Source: Marinomonas maritima (GTDB lineage Bacteria; Pseudomonadota; Gammaproteobacteria; Pseudomonadales; Marinomonadaceae). From it: a stretch of DNA of 64,000 nucleotides. The stretch covers positions 62,001 through 126,000 of the forward strand of contig NZ_JAMZEG020000001.1 in NCBI RefSeq assembly GCF_024435075.2, given 5' to 3'. The notes under the pieces are model-generated. The model was not told the DNA's origin. It did no database searches and was given only the letters and a program-made list of their open reading frames with translations. Position 1 is the first letter of the stretch, and every line of letters starts with the position of its first letter. Both the position numbers and the translations under genes were made by a program. Below are positions 18,312-27,264 of this stretch, piece by piece.

Positions 18312-18333
18312 GGGAGGGCGCATTTGCCCTCCC
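18312..18333 (-). promoter_or_regulatory. GC-rich intercistronic hairpin
   Basis: Perfect 8-bp stem GGGAGGGC/GCCCTCCC with a six-base loop between the binding-protein stop and the first permease start. No T-run follows, so it is more likely an mRNA-stabilising or partial-attenuation hairpin of the malE-malF kind than a full terminator. Confidence 0.65.
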
Positions 18334-18347
18334 AGGGTTTTCTTAGC

Positions 18348-19619
18348 TTACTGTTGAGGAGCGTACCATTGCTCTAATCCTTTTTGTGTTTCTTGCGCGG
18401 CGGCTTCTGGTGTCATCGTACCGTTGATAACTTGAGCGCTCACATTCCAAAGTTGGTTTTCTAAGTTTGGCGTACCACGAGAAAGAATCTGGTAAGAGTT
18501 ACGAATCGTTGATTCGCAATTGTCACGCCAGCTAATGAATTCCTGAGCAACAGGGTCTTTGATCGCAATTTTATGATTCGACAGTGGGAAGAAGCCTGGT
18601 ACCGCATTGGCGAACAATTCTGCAAACTCTTGGCTAGCCATCCAGTTTAGTAACTCACGAGCGGCCGCTTTGTTTTTTGAATTAGCATTGATACCAATAC
18701 CAATGTCTGTGTGATCACTGATGTAGCACGCGTCACCTGCTTTTGCGACTGGTGGTGGGAAAGCCCCAAATTCAAAATCGGCTTGATTATTGAATGTTTG
18801 AATGTCCCAAGAGCCAGCTGGGTAAATGGCACTACGACCCAACGTGAATAGGTTTTGAGAATCAGAGTATTTCTGTGCTTCAAAACCATGGCCAAGATAC
18901 GGTTTCCATTTCGCTAACTCTTTCCATGTATCCACGTACGGTTTGTCCGTCAGCTTGGCTTTGCCATCTAGAAGTGCTTTACGACCAGTTTCACCTTTCC
19001 AATAGTTTGGACCGATGTTCTGAAAGCCCATGGTGGCGGTTTCCCACTGATCCGCTGTGCCCATAGCAAGAGGTGCGTAGCGGCTTTCGGATTTGATGGT
19101 GTCGAGTACTTTAAAAAATTCATCGCGTGTTTTTGGTGCAGAAAGGTTTAATTCTTTAAAAATTTCTTTGTTATAAATGAAGCCGTGAATAACAGACGCC
19201 ATCGGTAAACAGAATTGATCCTGTCCATCGTCAGTGACCCAAGCGCTTTTTGCTACGCCAGAGAATTCGCTCAAGCCTTTTAAGTCATTCAGATTGTCCA
19301 AATAGCCATTTTGATAAAGGGTTAATGATGTATCAAAAGGGCGACAAGTAATTAGATCGCCAGCCGTACCTGCTTGAAGTTTTGCTTGTAGAGCAGAGTT
19401 GTATTGCGTTGGTGGCGTTGGTGAGAAGAAGACTTTTGTATCGGGGTGACTTTTATTGAAAGCAGGAATGATGACGTCTGACCAGATGTTTGCGTCATCA
19501 CTACGCCAGCTTTCGATGCTTAAGGTTCCTGCCGCATTTACCATGCCTGCACTGCTTAAAACAACAGCAGTGGCGAGGGCACACTTGGATACGGACAAGA
19601 TTGAATGAGCGTTTAGCAT
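18348..19619 (-). CDS. CUT1 ABC transporter sugar-binding protein, probable GlcNAc/chito-oligosaccharide
   Basis: 423-residue periplasmic binding protein with a signal peptide (cleavage after VNAA near residue 29) and the family-1 extracellular solute-binding fold (SIESWRSDDANIWSDVIIPAF; GRSAIYPAGSWDIQTF). GGAGAACAACC precedes the ATG. First gene of a five-gene leftward operon (binding protein, two permeases, ATPase, GntR). Divergent nagB-kinase-nagA genes make GlcNAc or its oligomers the most likely ligand; this is inference from context. Confidence 0.85.
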   Translation of the reverse strand: MLNAHSILSVSKCALATAVVLSSAGMVNAAGTLSIESWRSDDANIWSDVIIPAFNKSHPDTKVFFSPTPPTQYNSALQAKLQAGTAGDLITCRPFDTSLTLYQNGYLDNLNDLKGLSEFSGVAKSAWVTDDGQDQFCLPMASVIHGFIYNKEIFKELNLSAPKTRDEFFKVLDTIKSESRYAPLAMGTADQWETATMGFQNIGPNYWKGETGRKALLDGKAKLTDKPYVDTWKELAKWKPYLGHGFEAQKYSDSQNLFTLGRSAIYPAGSWDIQTFNNQADFEFGAFPPPVAKAGDACYISDHTDIGIGINANSKNKAAARELLNWMASQEFAELFANAVPGFFPLSNHKIAIKDPVAQEFISWRDNCESTIRNSYQILSRGTPNLENQLWNVSAQVINGTMTPEAAAQETQKGLEQWYAPQQ

Positions 19620-19666
19620 GGTTGTTCTCCGATTGTGTTGGTGATTTTTCTTGGTTTTTTATTATT

Positions 19667-19687
19667 AAATACCTTCAATTGGTATTT
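19667..19687. promoter_or_regulatory. GntR-type operator dyad in the GlcNAc divergent promoter
   Basis: Arms AAATACC and GGTATTT, 7-bp perfect, are separated by seven bases. Further half-sites follow in the same intergenic region: GGTATTG at 19692, TATACCAA at 19744 and TTGGTATTG at 19795-19803, the last close to nagB. TTGGTAT-type halves resemble the dre/NagR sites of HutC-subfamily regulators, and such a regulator is encoded in this locus. Confidence 0.65.
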
Positions 19688-19824
19688 TTTAGGTATTGTT
19701 TGTTTTTAGAAATTAGCACCAATGTTGCACTCAAGCAAATAAATATACCAAAAAATAGAAAATATTTTGACCTTTGCATGACAAAGGTTCTATATTGGTA
19801 TTGTTGTTTTTAGGGTAAATATTT

Positions 19825-20625
19825 ATGCAAGTTATTATTCTTCCGACGCCTAATGATGTGGCTCAGTACGCTGCTAACAGTGTGATGGATGTGGTTACAG
19901 AGAATGCCAACTCGATACTTGGGCTAGCGACGGGGTCTACACCGATTGCGCTTTATGATGAATTAGTCAGCCGCTGCCGAGCGGGTTTGCTTTCTTTTAA
20001 AAATACGAAAACCTTCAATCTAGATGAATACATTGGTATTTCTGATTGTCATGAGCAAAGCTACCGCGCCTTTATGAATAGGCACTTATTTAATCTTGTC
20101 GATATTAACCCTGCCAATACGCATGTTCCTTTGGCGGACAGTTTGGATCCAGAGGTACTTGCTCGCAATGCGGAGGCGTATGAGTCAGGAATAGAGAGGT
20201 CAGGCGGCATAGATCTACAAATATTGGGTATTGGCGTGAATGGGCATATTGGCTTTAACGAACCTACTTCCAGTTTTGCATCAAGAACGCGGATTAAAAC
20301 CTTGTCTAAATCGACGGTAGAAGCCAATAAACGATTTTTTGCTGAAGGTGAATTCCAGCCTCACCTAGCCATTACCATGGGTATTGGTACTATTCTAGAG
20401 AGCCGCGCTATTTTGCTGATGGCGACAGGAAAAGGCAAAGCGCAAGCGGTGAAAGATATGATAGAAGGGCCACTGACGTCCATGTGCCCAGCGTCCGTTT
20501 TGCAACAGCATAAAAAATCGATCGTGATATTAGACGAAGACGCGGCCAGTTTGCTGTCGTTAAAAGAATATTATGTATGGTGTGAAGAAAAGCGCCAGCA
20601 GTTACATGAAGGAAATTTGTTATGA
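19825..20625 (+). CDS. nagB: Glucosamine-6-phosphate deaminase NagB
   Basis: 266 residues, the standard NagB length. Motifs GLATGSTPIALYDEL near residue 33, FNLDEYIGI near 68 (catalytic Asp), GIGVNGHIGFNEP near 135 (Asp/His/Glu triad region) and RTRIKTLS are all intact. Converts GlcN-6-P to fructose-6-P plus ammonia. First of three overlapping genes (nagB, kinase, nagA; stop/start overlaps of 4 bp) divergent from the ABC importer. Confidence 0.95.
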   Translation: MQVIILPTPNDVAQYAANSVMDVVTENANSILGLATGSTPIALYDELVSRCRAGLLSFKNTKTFNLDEYIGISDCHEQSYRAFMNRHLFNLVDINPANTHVPLADSLDPEVLARNAEAYESGIERSGGIDLQILGIGVNGHIGFNEPTSSFASRTRIKTLSKSTVEANKRFFAEGEFQPHLAITMGIGTILESRAILLMATGKGKAQAVKDMIEGPLTSMCPASVLQQHKKSIVILDEDAASLLSLKEYYVWCEEKRQQLHEGNLL

Positions 20626-21503
20626 CAGGCCTGTATATTGGAGTCGATGGCGGTGGAACCTTTTGCCGTGCACGCCTCGTTAACGGTGAGGGGACGGTGT
20701 TAGGCGAAGCCGTCGCGGGTTCCGGTAATCCACGTATTGGTATTGAAGCCGCGTGGCAAAATATAACTAATGCCTGTTTAGAAGCGTGTCGACAAGGGAA
20801 TATTGACCCTAATGATTATTCTAAAATCACGCTTGGATTGGGGCTTGCTGGGGCAAATCAACCGCTTGAGCAGGAACTGGTTATTGCTCAGTCATCCCCG
20901 TTTGGGCGTCGTTATTTATTGACCGATGCGCATTCTGCTTGTCTTGGTGCATTTGATGGGCAAGATGGCGCTTTACTTATTTTAGGTACGGGCAGCTGTG
21001 GCGTTTTTTATCAGAATGAACGGTTTCATATTGTTGGTGGCTGGGGGTTTCCGTTATCGGATCAAGGCAGTGGTGCTCGTATTGGGCTGTCTGCTTTAGA
21101 GCATTCCTTGGCAGCGCTTGATGGAATCACGCCTACATCGCCAATGACAGACAGTATTAATGCCGAGTTTTCTTTATCGCCGGAAGAATATGTATTGTTC
21201 CAAAATCGTCAGCCGTTACCAAAAGAATACGGAGCCTTTGCTATTCAAGTTTTTGAATTTGCTCAGCAAAAAGATCCTATCGCGTTGAAGATAGTTCATG
21301 AACAAGTGGTTTGGATTCGTCAATATTTAGATTGTTTGATTGCAAAAGGCGCAAAGAAAATCGTGCTCGCTGGTGGTGTATCAGACGTCATTCAGCCTTA
21401 CTTACCAGAACACTATCTTGCTTATCTATGTGAATCCAAAGGTGATGCGATGGCAGGGGCAATATTGATGGCCAAAGAACAGATTGGAAGGATGGCAATA
21501 TGA
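20622..21503 (+). CDS. N-acetylglucosamine/glucosamine kinase, BadF/BadG family
   Basis: 293 residues of the actin-like ATPase fold: phosphate-1 loop GVDGGGTFCRARL at 7-19, phosphate-2 region ILGTGSCG near 120, adenosine motif KIVLAGGVSD near 245. This family (rather than ROK) supplies GlcNAc or GlcN kinases in marine gammaproteobacteria. An ABC importer delivers unphosphorylated sugar, so a kinase is needed between transport and NagA, and the 4-bp overlaps with nagB and nagA show it is co-translated. Whether it prefers GlcNAc or GlcN is not decidable from sequence. Confidence 0.88.
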   Translation: MTGLYIGVDGGGTFCRARLVNGEGTVLGEAVAGSGNPRIGIEAAWQNITNACLEACRQGNIDPNDYSKITLGLGLAGANQPLEQELVIAQSSPFGRRYLLTDAHSACLGAFDGQDGALLILGTGSCGVFYQNERFHIVGGWGFPLSDQGSGARIGLSALEHSLAALDGITPTSPMTDSINAEFSLSPEEYVLFQNRQPLPKEYGAFAIQVFEFAQQKDPIALKIVHEQVVWIRQYLDCLIAKGAKKIVLAGGVSDVIQPYLPEHYLAYLCESKGDAMAGAILMAKEQIGRMAI

Positions 21504-22642
21504 CGACGATATTTGCGAAACGCTTATTTGATGGCGAGCAGTGGTTGAATAATCAAGAAGTAACCTTCAGTGGTAACCAAATCGCGTCAGTCATCGCCAT
21601 GAAAACGCCAAGTAATGCAGATGTCGACGTTGTGGATATTCTGGCCCCAGGCTTTATTGATGTGCATGTTAATGGCGGTGGCGGCACCTTGTTTAACCAT
21701 ACACCGACGTTATCGGCTTTGGAAAAAATTGTTCAGAGTCATTCACAGTTCGGCACGGTTGCTATGATGCCGACACTGATTTCTGATGACTATACTATCA
21801 TGTCTCAGGCGCATGACGCGGTGAATGAGGCTCTCGCTCAAAACATGGGCGGCGTATTAGGTTTGCATTATGAAGGACCTTATTTAAACCCGATTCGTAA
21901 AGGGGTGCATAATGAGTCTCAACTTCGTCAGCCAAATGAAGACATATTAGCAACGTTATTAGATGTTAGTGAACGTGGCAAACTGATGGTGACCTTAGCG
22001 CCTGAACAGGTAAGAGAAGGTTTTATTGAATGGTTAATATCAGAAAAAGCCATTGTTTGCATTGGCCATTCTGCGGCAACCTATGAACAAGCAATGGCCG
22101 CGGTTGACAGTGGCGCACGTGGTTTTACGCATTTGTTTAATGCCATGACACCACTAACAAGCCGCGAGCCCGGCGTGGTTGGTGCCGCGTTACAAACAGA
22201 CAAACCAACATGGTGTGGTTTGATTGCTGATGGTCATCATGTTCATCCCGCCTCCATGCGAGTGGCGATTGCGGCAAAAGGTTGTGAGCACATTATGCTG
22301 GTGACGGATGCAATTCAAAGTGTCGGTTCAACTGAAACCGAAATGGCTTTTTTAGGCAAAAAAGTTCGTCGCAGTGAAGGTAAAGTCACCACTGAAGATG
22401 GCACCTTAGCTGGGTCTGATTTGGACATGGCAACGGCGGTTCGAAATACTATTTTTCAGACAGGTCGAACTCCAGCAGAAGCTTTGCAAATGGCGTCTTT
22501 AAGACCTGCTGAGTTTTTAGACATAGACGATCAGTTCGGTCGAATTAAGCCAGACTATCGAGCAAGCCTAGTGGCGCTTAGTGAAGACTATATGGTTAAA
22601 AAAACGTGGATTGATGGCAAAGTAGTGTGGTGTTTATTATAA
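21500..22642 (+). CDS. nagA: N-acetylglucosamine-6-phosphate deacetylase NagA
   Basis: 380-residue amidohydrolase: APGFIDVHVNGGGG near residue 50, metal-binding Glu in HYEGPYLNPIRKGVHN near 128, His in CIGHSAAT and THLFNAM, and catalytic Asp in VTDAIQSVGS near 272. Makes GlcN-6-P plus acetate for NagB. Ends the catabolic operon and is followed directly by a strong terminator that overlaps its stop codon. Confidence 0.95.
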   Translation: MTTIFAKRLFDGEQWLNNQEVTFSGNQIASVIAMKTPSNADVDVVDILAPGFIDVHVNGGGGTLFNHTPTLSALEKIVQSHSQFGTVAMMPTLISDDYTIMSQAHDAVNEALAQNMGGVLGLHYEGPYLNPIRKGVHNESQLRQPNEDILATLLDVSERGKLMVTLAPEQVREGFIEWLISEKAIVCIGHSAATYEQAMAAVDSGARGFTHLFNAMTPLTSREPGVVGAALQTDKPTWCGLIADGHHVHPASMRVAIAAKGCEHIMLVTDAIQSVGSTETEMAFLGKKVRRSEGKVTTEDGTLAGSDLDMATAVRNTIFQTGRTPAEALQMASLRPAEFLDIDDQFGRIKPDYRASLVALSEDYMVKKTWIDGKVVWCLL

Positions 22643-22684
22643 AAAAATGCCCGAACCATGTTAAATGATTCGGGCATTTTTTTT
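22642..22684 (+). terminator. Rho-independent terminator after nagA
   Basis: 14-bp stem AAAAAATGCCCGAA/TTCGGGCATTTTTT followed by further T residues, starting at the nagA stop codon. It could also serve the leftward RidA gene. Confidence 0.9.
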
Positions 22685-22706
22685 GCATTTTATAGTCTCT
22701 GCTTAC

Positions 22707-23108
22707 TTATTTAATGACCTTAGCCACGGCTTCAATTTCGATCAAGGTGTCTGGCGTAGCCAAAGAAGCGACGCCAATACCGGTTAGAGCTGGTCGCGAT
22801 ATGCCTAATGTAGAGGCGATGATCGGTACTATGGTTTCCATATGGTCAGCGATTTCGCCTCGCACATACACCCTAAGTTGAAGAATGTTATTCACTGAAG
22901 AATTGGCCGCTTCTAATACGGTGATGAGGTGCTTCGCCGCATTCTTTGTCTGCGTACTGATATCGTTGCCGTTTGTCTGGAAGTTTGCATCCCAATCCAC
23001 CTGCCCAGAAATAAAAATCAATCCTGTGTCAGTATCGACAGTCGCTTGTGACATACCCGATGCACTGCCGTCGTATATGGATGTCGGATTAATACGTTTA
23101 ATCGTCAT
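22707..23108 (-). CDS. RidA/YjgF/UK114-family protein
   Basis: 133 residues of the Rid family (enamine/imine deaminase or unknown subfamily). GLIFISGQVDWDANF near residue 30, LQLRVYVRG near 100, and a C-terminal RPALTGIGVASLATPDTLIEIEAVA are family features. The Arg of archetypal RidA (near 105) appears to be present within the SRPALTGIG stretch, so catalysis is possible. It lies downstream of the LysR gene on the same strand (about 120 bp gap), with its own probable promoter. Confidence 0.85.
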   Translation of the reverse strand: MTIKRINPTSIYDGSASGMSQATVDTDTGLIFISGQVDWDANFQTNGNDISTQTKNAAKHLITVLEAANSSVNNILQLRVYVRGEIADHMETIVPIIASTLGISRPALTGIGVASLATPDTLIEIEAVAKVIK

Positions 23109-23227
23109 GGTGTTGCCTCTAATCTAAAATAGTTTGGTTAAGTGACGTTAGAATAGAGTTATTGACGGTTCTTCACGATCAAGCTGACCTTGTTACAGAT
23201 ACAAGTCAGCTTATTATTGCCTCGCTC

Positions 23228-24112
23228 TCAAGAAAATCGTGTTGTCACAGTATCGAGCAGCCAGTTGACTAATGGATCATGCTTTGTGCTTGGGTGATAA
23301 GCCGCAACGACTTGATAGCCAGGTGGATATTTTTCTAATGGAATCTCAAATAACCCTTCGCAGGGCAACAGTCTGGTTGGAAGAAAGCCCACCATATCTG
23401 AGTGTTTTAAATAGTGCTTGGCGATGGCGAAAGACGGCGCAGATAGTGCAATTCGACGTGGACAACCTTGCATCTCAAACCATGCGTCCGCTGAACCGCT
23501 CAAGCTTCCTGTGCCGGGTGAAACAATGACAAAGTCGTGCTCTACTAAATTTTTTAATGGTAAAAATTTGTCATATTGAATGGCCTTATTGGCCGATACG
23601 CAGAGGTATTTTTCGGTGAATAACGGTGTGGCGATTAAACCTTCAGGAACATAGGCGCTGGTGGTGAATACGACGTCTATTGAACCTTGGTGAATTTTTT
23701 TGGTTAGGTTGGCGCTTTCAATATTGGTTACGATGACTTTAACTTTTGGCGCGTAGAGCCTGAGCGCCTTGATAAGATCTGAGACGATCACTTCTTGTGT
23801 GTAGTCTGTGGCGCAAATCACCAATGTTCTTTCTATTTCAGCAGGCTCAATGGCGTCTGGTAAAGGAATATTATTGAGGTGAATTAATACCCGCTGAATA
23901 TGAGGATAAATCTCTTTGGCGTAAGGTGTTGGAATCATGCCGTGGCCGGTTCTGACAAAGAGAGAGTCTCCAAGAATGTCCCTTATTCTTTTAAGCTGAA
24001 GGCTAATTGCCTGCTGAGACACACTAAGGTGTTCGGCCGCGGCTGATATATTGCCGAGTTGATATAACGCATCCAATGTTCTGAGATGGTTAATTTCAAG
24101 CTTATCTATCAT
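23228..24112 (-). CDS. LysR-family transcriptional regulator
   Basis: 294 residues: N-terminal winged helix (NISAAAEHLSVSQQAISLQLKRIRD) of the NodD/LeuO-like branch that begins with a LRTLDALYQ motif, then an effector-binding domain. Upstream of the RidA gene on the same strand and divergent from the lipoprotein gene; either could be its target. Confidence 0.88.
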   Translation of the reverse strand: MIDKLEINHLRTLDALYQLGNISAAAEHLSVSQQAISLQLKRIRDILGDSLFVRTGHGMIPTPYAKEIYPHIQRVLIHLNNIPLPDAIEPAEIERTLVICATDYTQEVIVSDLIKALRLYAPKVKVIVTNIESANLTKKIHQGSIDVVFTTSAYVPEGLIATPLFTEKYLCVSANKAIQYDKFLPLKNLVEHDFVIVSPGTGSLSGSADAWFEMQGCPRRIALSAPSFAIAKHYLKHSDMVGFLPTRLLPCEGLFEIPLEKYPPGYQVVAAYHPSTKHDPLVNWLLDTVTTRFS

Positions 24113-24218
24113 GCTTTCCCCGTTGGCAATTGGCTCTCAGTGGTAATAGGTATGATTAATAGTCGCTAAATGTTAGATTTCAATAGTCAGTTTATTTGAA
24201 CGCTTTGGAGTGGAATGC

Positions 24219-24746
24219 ATGTTACGTCGATGTTTATTAGGGTTAGCAACCGTCTTTTTTTTGGCCGCTTGTAGTAGCCACTCTATACAAAATCCGCAGG
24301 TTAAAGGCAGCACAGTGAGTTTGCCTTTGTTACATGGTTGGCATGATGATCAAGAAATTTTATACATTACCACGGACGTGTCTGATCAAGCTCTGGCAAA
24401 AGCAAAACAAGCCAATTATGCGCCTCGCTTACGTGACGCCGTACCGAACTACCCAAAGCCTCCGCAAGTCAAAACGGTGTTAGAGCGGGTGTACGCTTTT
24501 CCGAATAAAGAGCAAGCATGGAGTGTGTTTGCTTCCGTGCCTCAACCATTGGGGCATTTGAGTAAAGACACGCATTACTCGCCACTTTGGCTGATGTATG
24601 TCGTGGTTTGGAAAGATCCGAGTAAAGCACAAGAGCTGACCTCCGAAGAAGCCATATTTGTTGCAGAAGATCAGGGTTTGGTCACCATCGAACGAACCGA
24701 TATTGTGCTCAATTGCCCTGTTATTCCTTTTGCGTTGGGTGCTTAG
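24219..24746 (+). CDS. Putative lipoprotein of unknown function
   Basis: 175 residues with a lipoprotein signal (MLRRCLLGLATVFFLAACSS; lipobox LAAC). ATG 24219 is preferred to a GTG at 24210 because GGAGTGG sits 5 bp before it. The mature part contains WHDDQEILYITTDVSDQALAKA and VFASVPQPLGHLSKDTHYSPLWLMYVVVW, suggesting a small beta-rich periplasmic domain that I cannot name. Asp at +2 is absent (Ser follows Cys), so outer-membrane sorting is expected. Convergent with the peptidase gene, 9 bp apart. Confidence 0.75.
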   Translation: MLRRCLLGLATVFFLAACSSHSIQNPQVKGSTVSLPLLHGWHDDQEILYITTDVSDQALAKAKQANYAPRLRDAVPNYPKPPQVKTVLERVYAFPNKEQAWSVFASVPQPLGHLSKDTHYSPLWLMYVVVWKDPSKAQELTSEEAIFVAEDQGLVTIERTDIVLNCPVIPFALGA

Positions 24747-24755
24747 AGACTTAGA

Positions 24756-25805
24756 TCAAATATTGGACACCACTTTGAGCATATCGATAAACGCGTCGAC
24801 CGATTCTACTGACGCTGATTCGTGCATGGTGTGATAGCCGATGGTTGGTATCTGTATGGTGGTGCCATCCACTAAGCCATTGGACGCTGCAATAATACGA
24901 CCCAATTCCGTACTGCCCAATGAGCTTGGCGACAAGCCTTGCTCTGCTCGCTTGGTATTTTCCTCTTCTACATAACGGTTCTTGTACAAATAGCTGATAT
25001 TATTTTTCTCACACAGTGCTTCTAGTAGCTTGGTGCTGTCATGGTTGAACGTTGCGTTAGCGTCTTTTTCACGTAACACAAGGCGTTGTTTATTGGCGGC
25101 TTCAATGTTCGGAAATGGGCTGGTGTCGACCACAAACAAACGGTTTGTTGAACCACCAAAACGGCGGAACCATTCCAATAAATAACGCCAGCTTTTACCT
25201 GCTTCTTCTTGAGCGGTGAAAAAGGCGGTGCCCTTAAAACCGTGATCGAATAAATGAACCAAGGCGGCTGCTGAAATCACGTTATCGAGCTGGCCTTCCA
25301 AACGGTTGTTGACCAGATGAAGTTGATCTTTAAACGCGATTGGCGTCCCCGCGACAACGCCTTCTAAACCGTCGATTTCAAAAATCAGGTTGTTTCTAAA
25401 TTCGCAAACGTAAGACTTTTTGATCACGCCTTTACCACGATAAACGCCAGACCAAGGCTCGTAGGCGTACACTTCTTCATGGTTGAAGCGTCCTGTTACT
25501 TTAGACATCAACTCTTCTGATACCGAGTTATTGAGTAAGTCGGTACGATTAGCCGAAACAAACGCCGCGTATTGGAATTCGTTCGGGCCGGTGCATACTA
25601 AACCGTGACGATCTATATGAGCTGAAAACATGGTGCTGAACGGATCGCTGCCTTGGGCAACCAACAAACCTTCGTACCAAGTGACTTTCGCCCCTCGCTC
25701 TTCTAGTTCGCGTTGCAAAACACGGAAAAACGAGTGTTCTGCTCCGACAACACTGGGTTGGCGAACAAGTAATTTGAGTAGATCGATAAAGTCATCACTA
25801 GGCAT
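24756..25805 (-). CDS. M20/M42-type metallopeptidase
   Basis: 349 residues from the ATG at 25805 (MPSDDFIDLLKLLVRQPSVVGAE); an upstream in-frame TTG is less likely. The di-metal centre of M42/M20 aminopeptidases is intact: AHIDRHG near 68, LDNVISAAAL with the bridging Asp, the FTAQEEAG Glu pair, the DTSPFPN Asp and YHTMHESAS near the C-terminus. Expected cytoplasmic aminopeptidase or deacetylase. A decayed copy of its first 50 or so codons plus upstream DNA lies at 27920-28139. Confidence 0.85.
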   Translation of the reverse strand: MPSDDFIDLLKLLVRQPSVVGAEHSFFRVLQRELEERGAKVTWYEGLLVAQGSDPFSTMFSAHIDRHGLVCTGPNEFQYAAFVSANRTDLLNNSVSEELMSKVTGRFNHEEVYAYEPWSGVYRGKGVIKKSYVCEFRNNLIFEIDGLEGVVAGTPIAFKDQLHLVNNRLEGQLDNVISAAALVHLFDHGFKGTAFFTAQEEAGKSWRYLLEWFRRFGGSTNRLFVVDTSPFPNIEAANKQRLVLREKDANATFNHDSTKLLEALCEKNNISYLYKNRYVEEENTKRAEQGLSPSSLGSTELGRIIAASNGLVDGTTIQIPTIGYHTMHESASVESVDAFIDMLKVVSNI

Positions 25806-25885
25806 GTAAAAAGGTTCCAAAAATAGATAAGAGGCAAGTTGTGGTTATAAACCGATTTGTCTGATTTACATAATGTTTTTTTTGA

Positions 25886-26911
25886 TTATTTCTCTACAGA
25901 TGACATACCTTTCAGTAATAAACCAAAGATATCGGCACCGGTAATGATACGTTTCTCATCCCCCCAAATTAATAAAACATCGTGTTCAATGTCGCCATCG
26001 AAATTTTTATCGGTTGACGCATTCAATTTCATCTTGAGCATTGCATCATTTAAGGGAGTGGATTCGTCGGTAATAACCACAGGACGATGGCAAAAACGGT
26101 ATGGATCAAAATTTTCTTTTTGGTATATAGCGGCTCTAGAAAAGCCATCCGCGTCTAATGCTAACAGAGGGTCTCCTTCAATGTTCGTTAATATAATCCA
26201 GCGATAATCGGTTTTATTGATTAATCTAAGAAAAGGATCATCAGAGCTTTGTGTTAACTCTGGAATAATAGGGAGATCCAATTTTGTCGGTAAAGCAATA
26301 ATGGAATCAGGGTCGATTATTTCACCTTCTTGTATGACATGAATTTCATCAAGTGCGAAAAAATTTAATGCCCCAATGCCTTCTACTTGGTTTAAATCTG
26401 CTTCTTCCGCCGTAATATGTTGACGAATAATATTGCGGAGTTCACTTTCTTCAAGATATGTAATACCTTCCTTTCCTAACCAAGCGTCAAGGATTAGTGC
26501 GGTTGGTTTTGCAACAGGATAAAATAGAATTTGATAAAAACGAATAACAGGAGATAAAAGGCTGCCCATTTTCAATGCATTACGTGAAAAATAGGCCTGA
26601 GGTGTAATCTCACCGATAACCGTAATCGCAATAGTTGAAAATAAGAAAGCACCTAACCCCGTCAGTACTGAGTCTGATAGCATGGTCAATAAGACATTGA
26701 TGCCCACATTACCCCATAAAATGGTGGCCAATAAAAAATTAGAATCGTTCCTTAGTTTTAATACTATTTTGGCTGCTTTATTTCCCTTCTTCGCCTCAAC
26801 ATCTAAATGCAGTCTACTGATGGAAAAAAACGCAAGATTCAGTCCCGAAAAAATAGCAGACTGTGAGATGCAAAGCGCGATGGCACACCAAGTAATAATT
26901 TCTGTTGTCAT
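25886..26911 (-). CDS. CNNM/DUF21-domain membrane protein (CorC/YtfL-like)
   Basis: 341 residues. Residues 1-165 form the DUF21/CNNM membrane domain with about three to four hydrophobic helices (SQSAIFSGLNLAFFSISRL, LLATILWGNVGINVLLTM, TIAITVIGEITPQAYFSR), followed by a CBS-pair region. The C-terminal CorC transporter-associated domain of longer relatives is missing. Family members are linked to Mg/Co efflux or membrane maintenance. It sits just upstream of the peptidase gene on the same strand, 80 bp away, so they may be co-transcribed. Confidence 0.8.
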   Translation of the reverse strand: MTTEIITWCAIALCISQSAIFSGLNLAFFSISRLHLDVEAKKGNKAAKIVLKLRNDSNFLLATILWGNVGINVLLTMLSDSVLTGLGAFLFSTIAITVIGEITPQAYFSRNALKMGSLLSPVIRFYQILFYPVAKPTALILDAWLGKEGITYLEESELRNIIRQHITAEEADLNQVEGIGALNFFALDEIHVIQEGEIIDPDSIIALPTKLDLPIIPELTQSSDDPFLRLINKTDYRWIILTNIEGDPLLALDADGFSRAAIYQKENFDPYRFCHRPVVITDESTPLNDAMLKMKLNASTDKNFDGDIEHDVLLIWGDEKRIITGADIFGLLLKGMSSVEK

Positions 26912-27264
26912 GTAATGGCCTAATAGTGCGGCTTTGAGGCCGTCTTTGAACGTTTTTTGTTAAATGTTAATAAAGATTATCTTCCCAGATATCTTTACAA
27001 CAAACCAGTTTACTTTGACACTGTTTACGTTACCCTCTCTCTTTACATGAGGTCTTATGATGAAGGCGATTTTTAGAGAGTGAAAAAAACGTGTCTCAAT
27101 GGCCGCTATTATGCTGTTTTCGACCTTATCTCTGTTTGTAGTAAAACCTATGGCCCTTAGCGTTTTATTTTTTTGGTTGGGTGTTTTTACTGTCATTTTT
27201 ATTGCTTCAGTATGAATAATTTGAAGTGATTATTTATTAATACGTTTTTAGAAAGAATATTATT
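26912..27264. other. Non-coding gap
   Basis: About 350 bp between divergent genes. A 78-codon leftward ORF (26960-27196) is present, but it lacks a ribosome site and recognisable features and is not called. TTGACA at 27015-27020 could be a -35 element, without a convincing -10. Otherwise nothing is recognised. Confidence 0.4.

Noticed and set aside
26960..27196. 78-codon leftward ORF upstream of the CNNM gene
   Set aside because: No ribosome site, basic composition without domain features; considered chance in AT-rich DNA.
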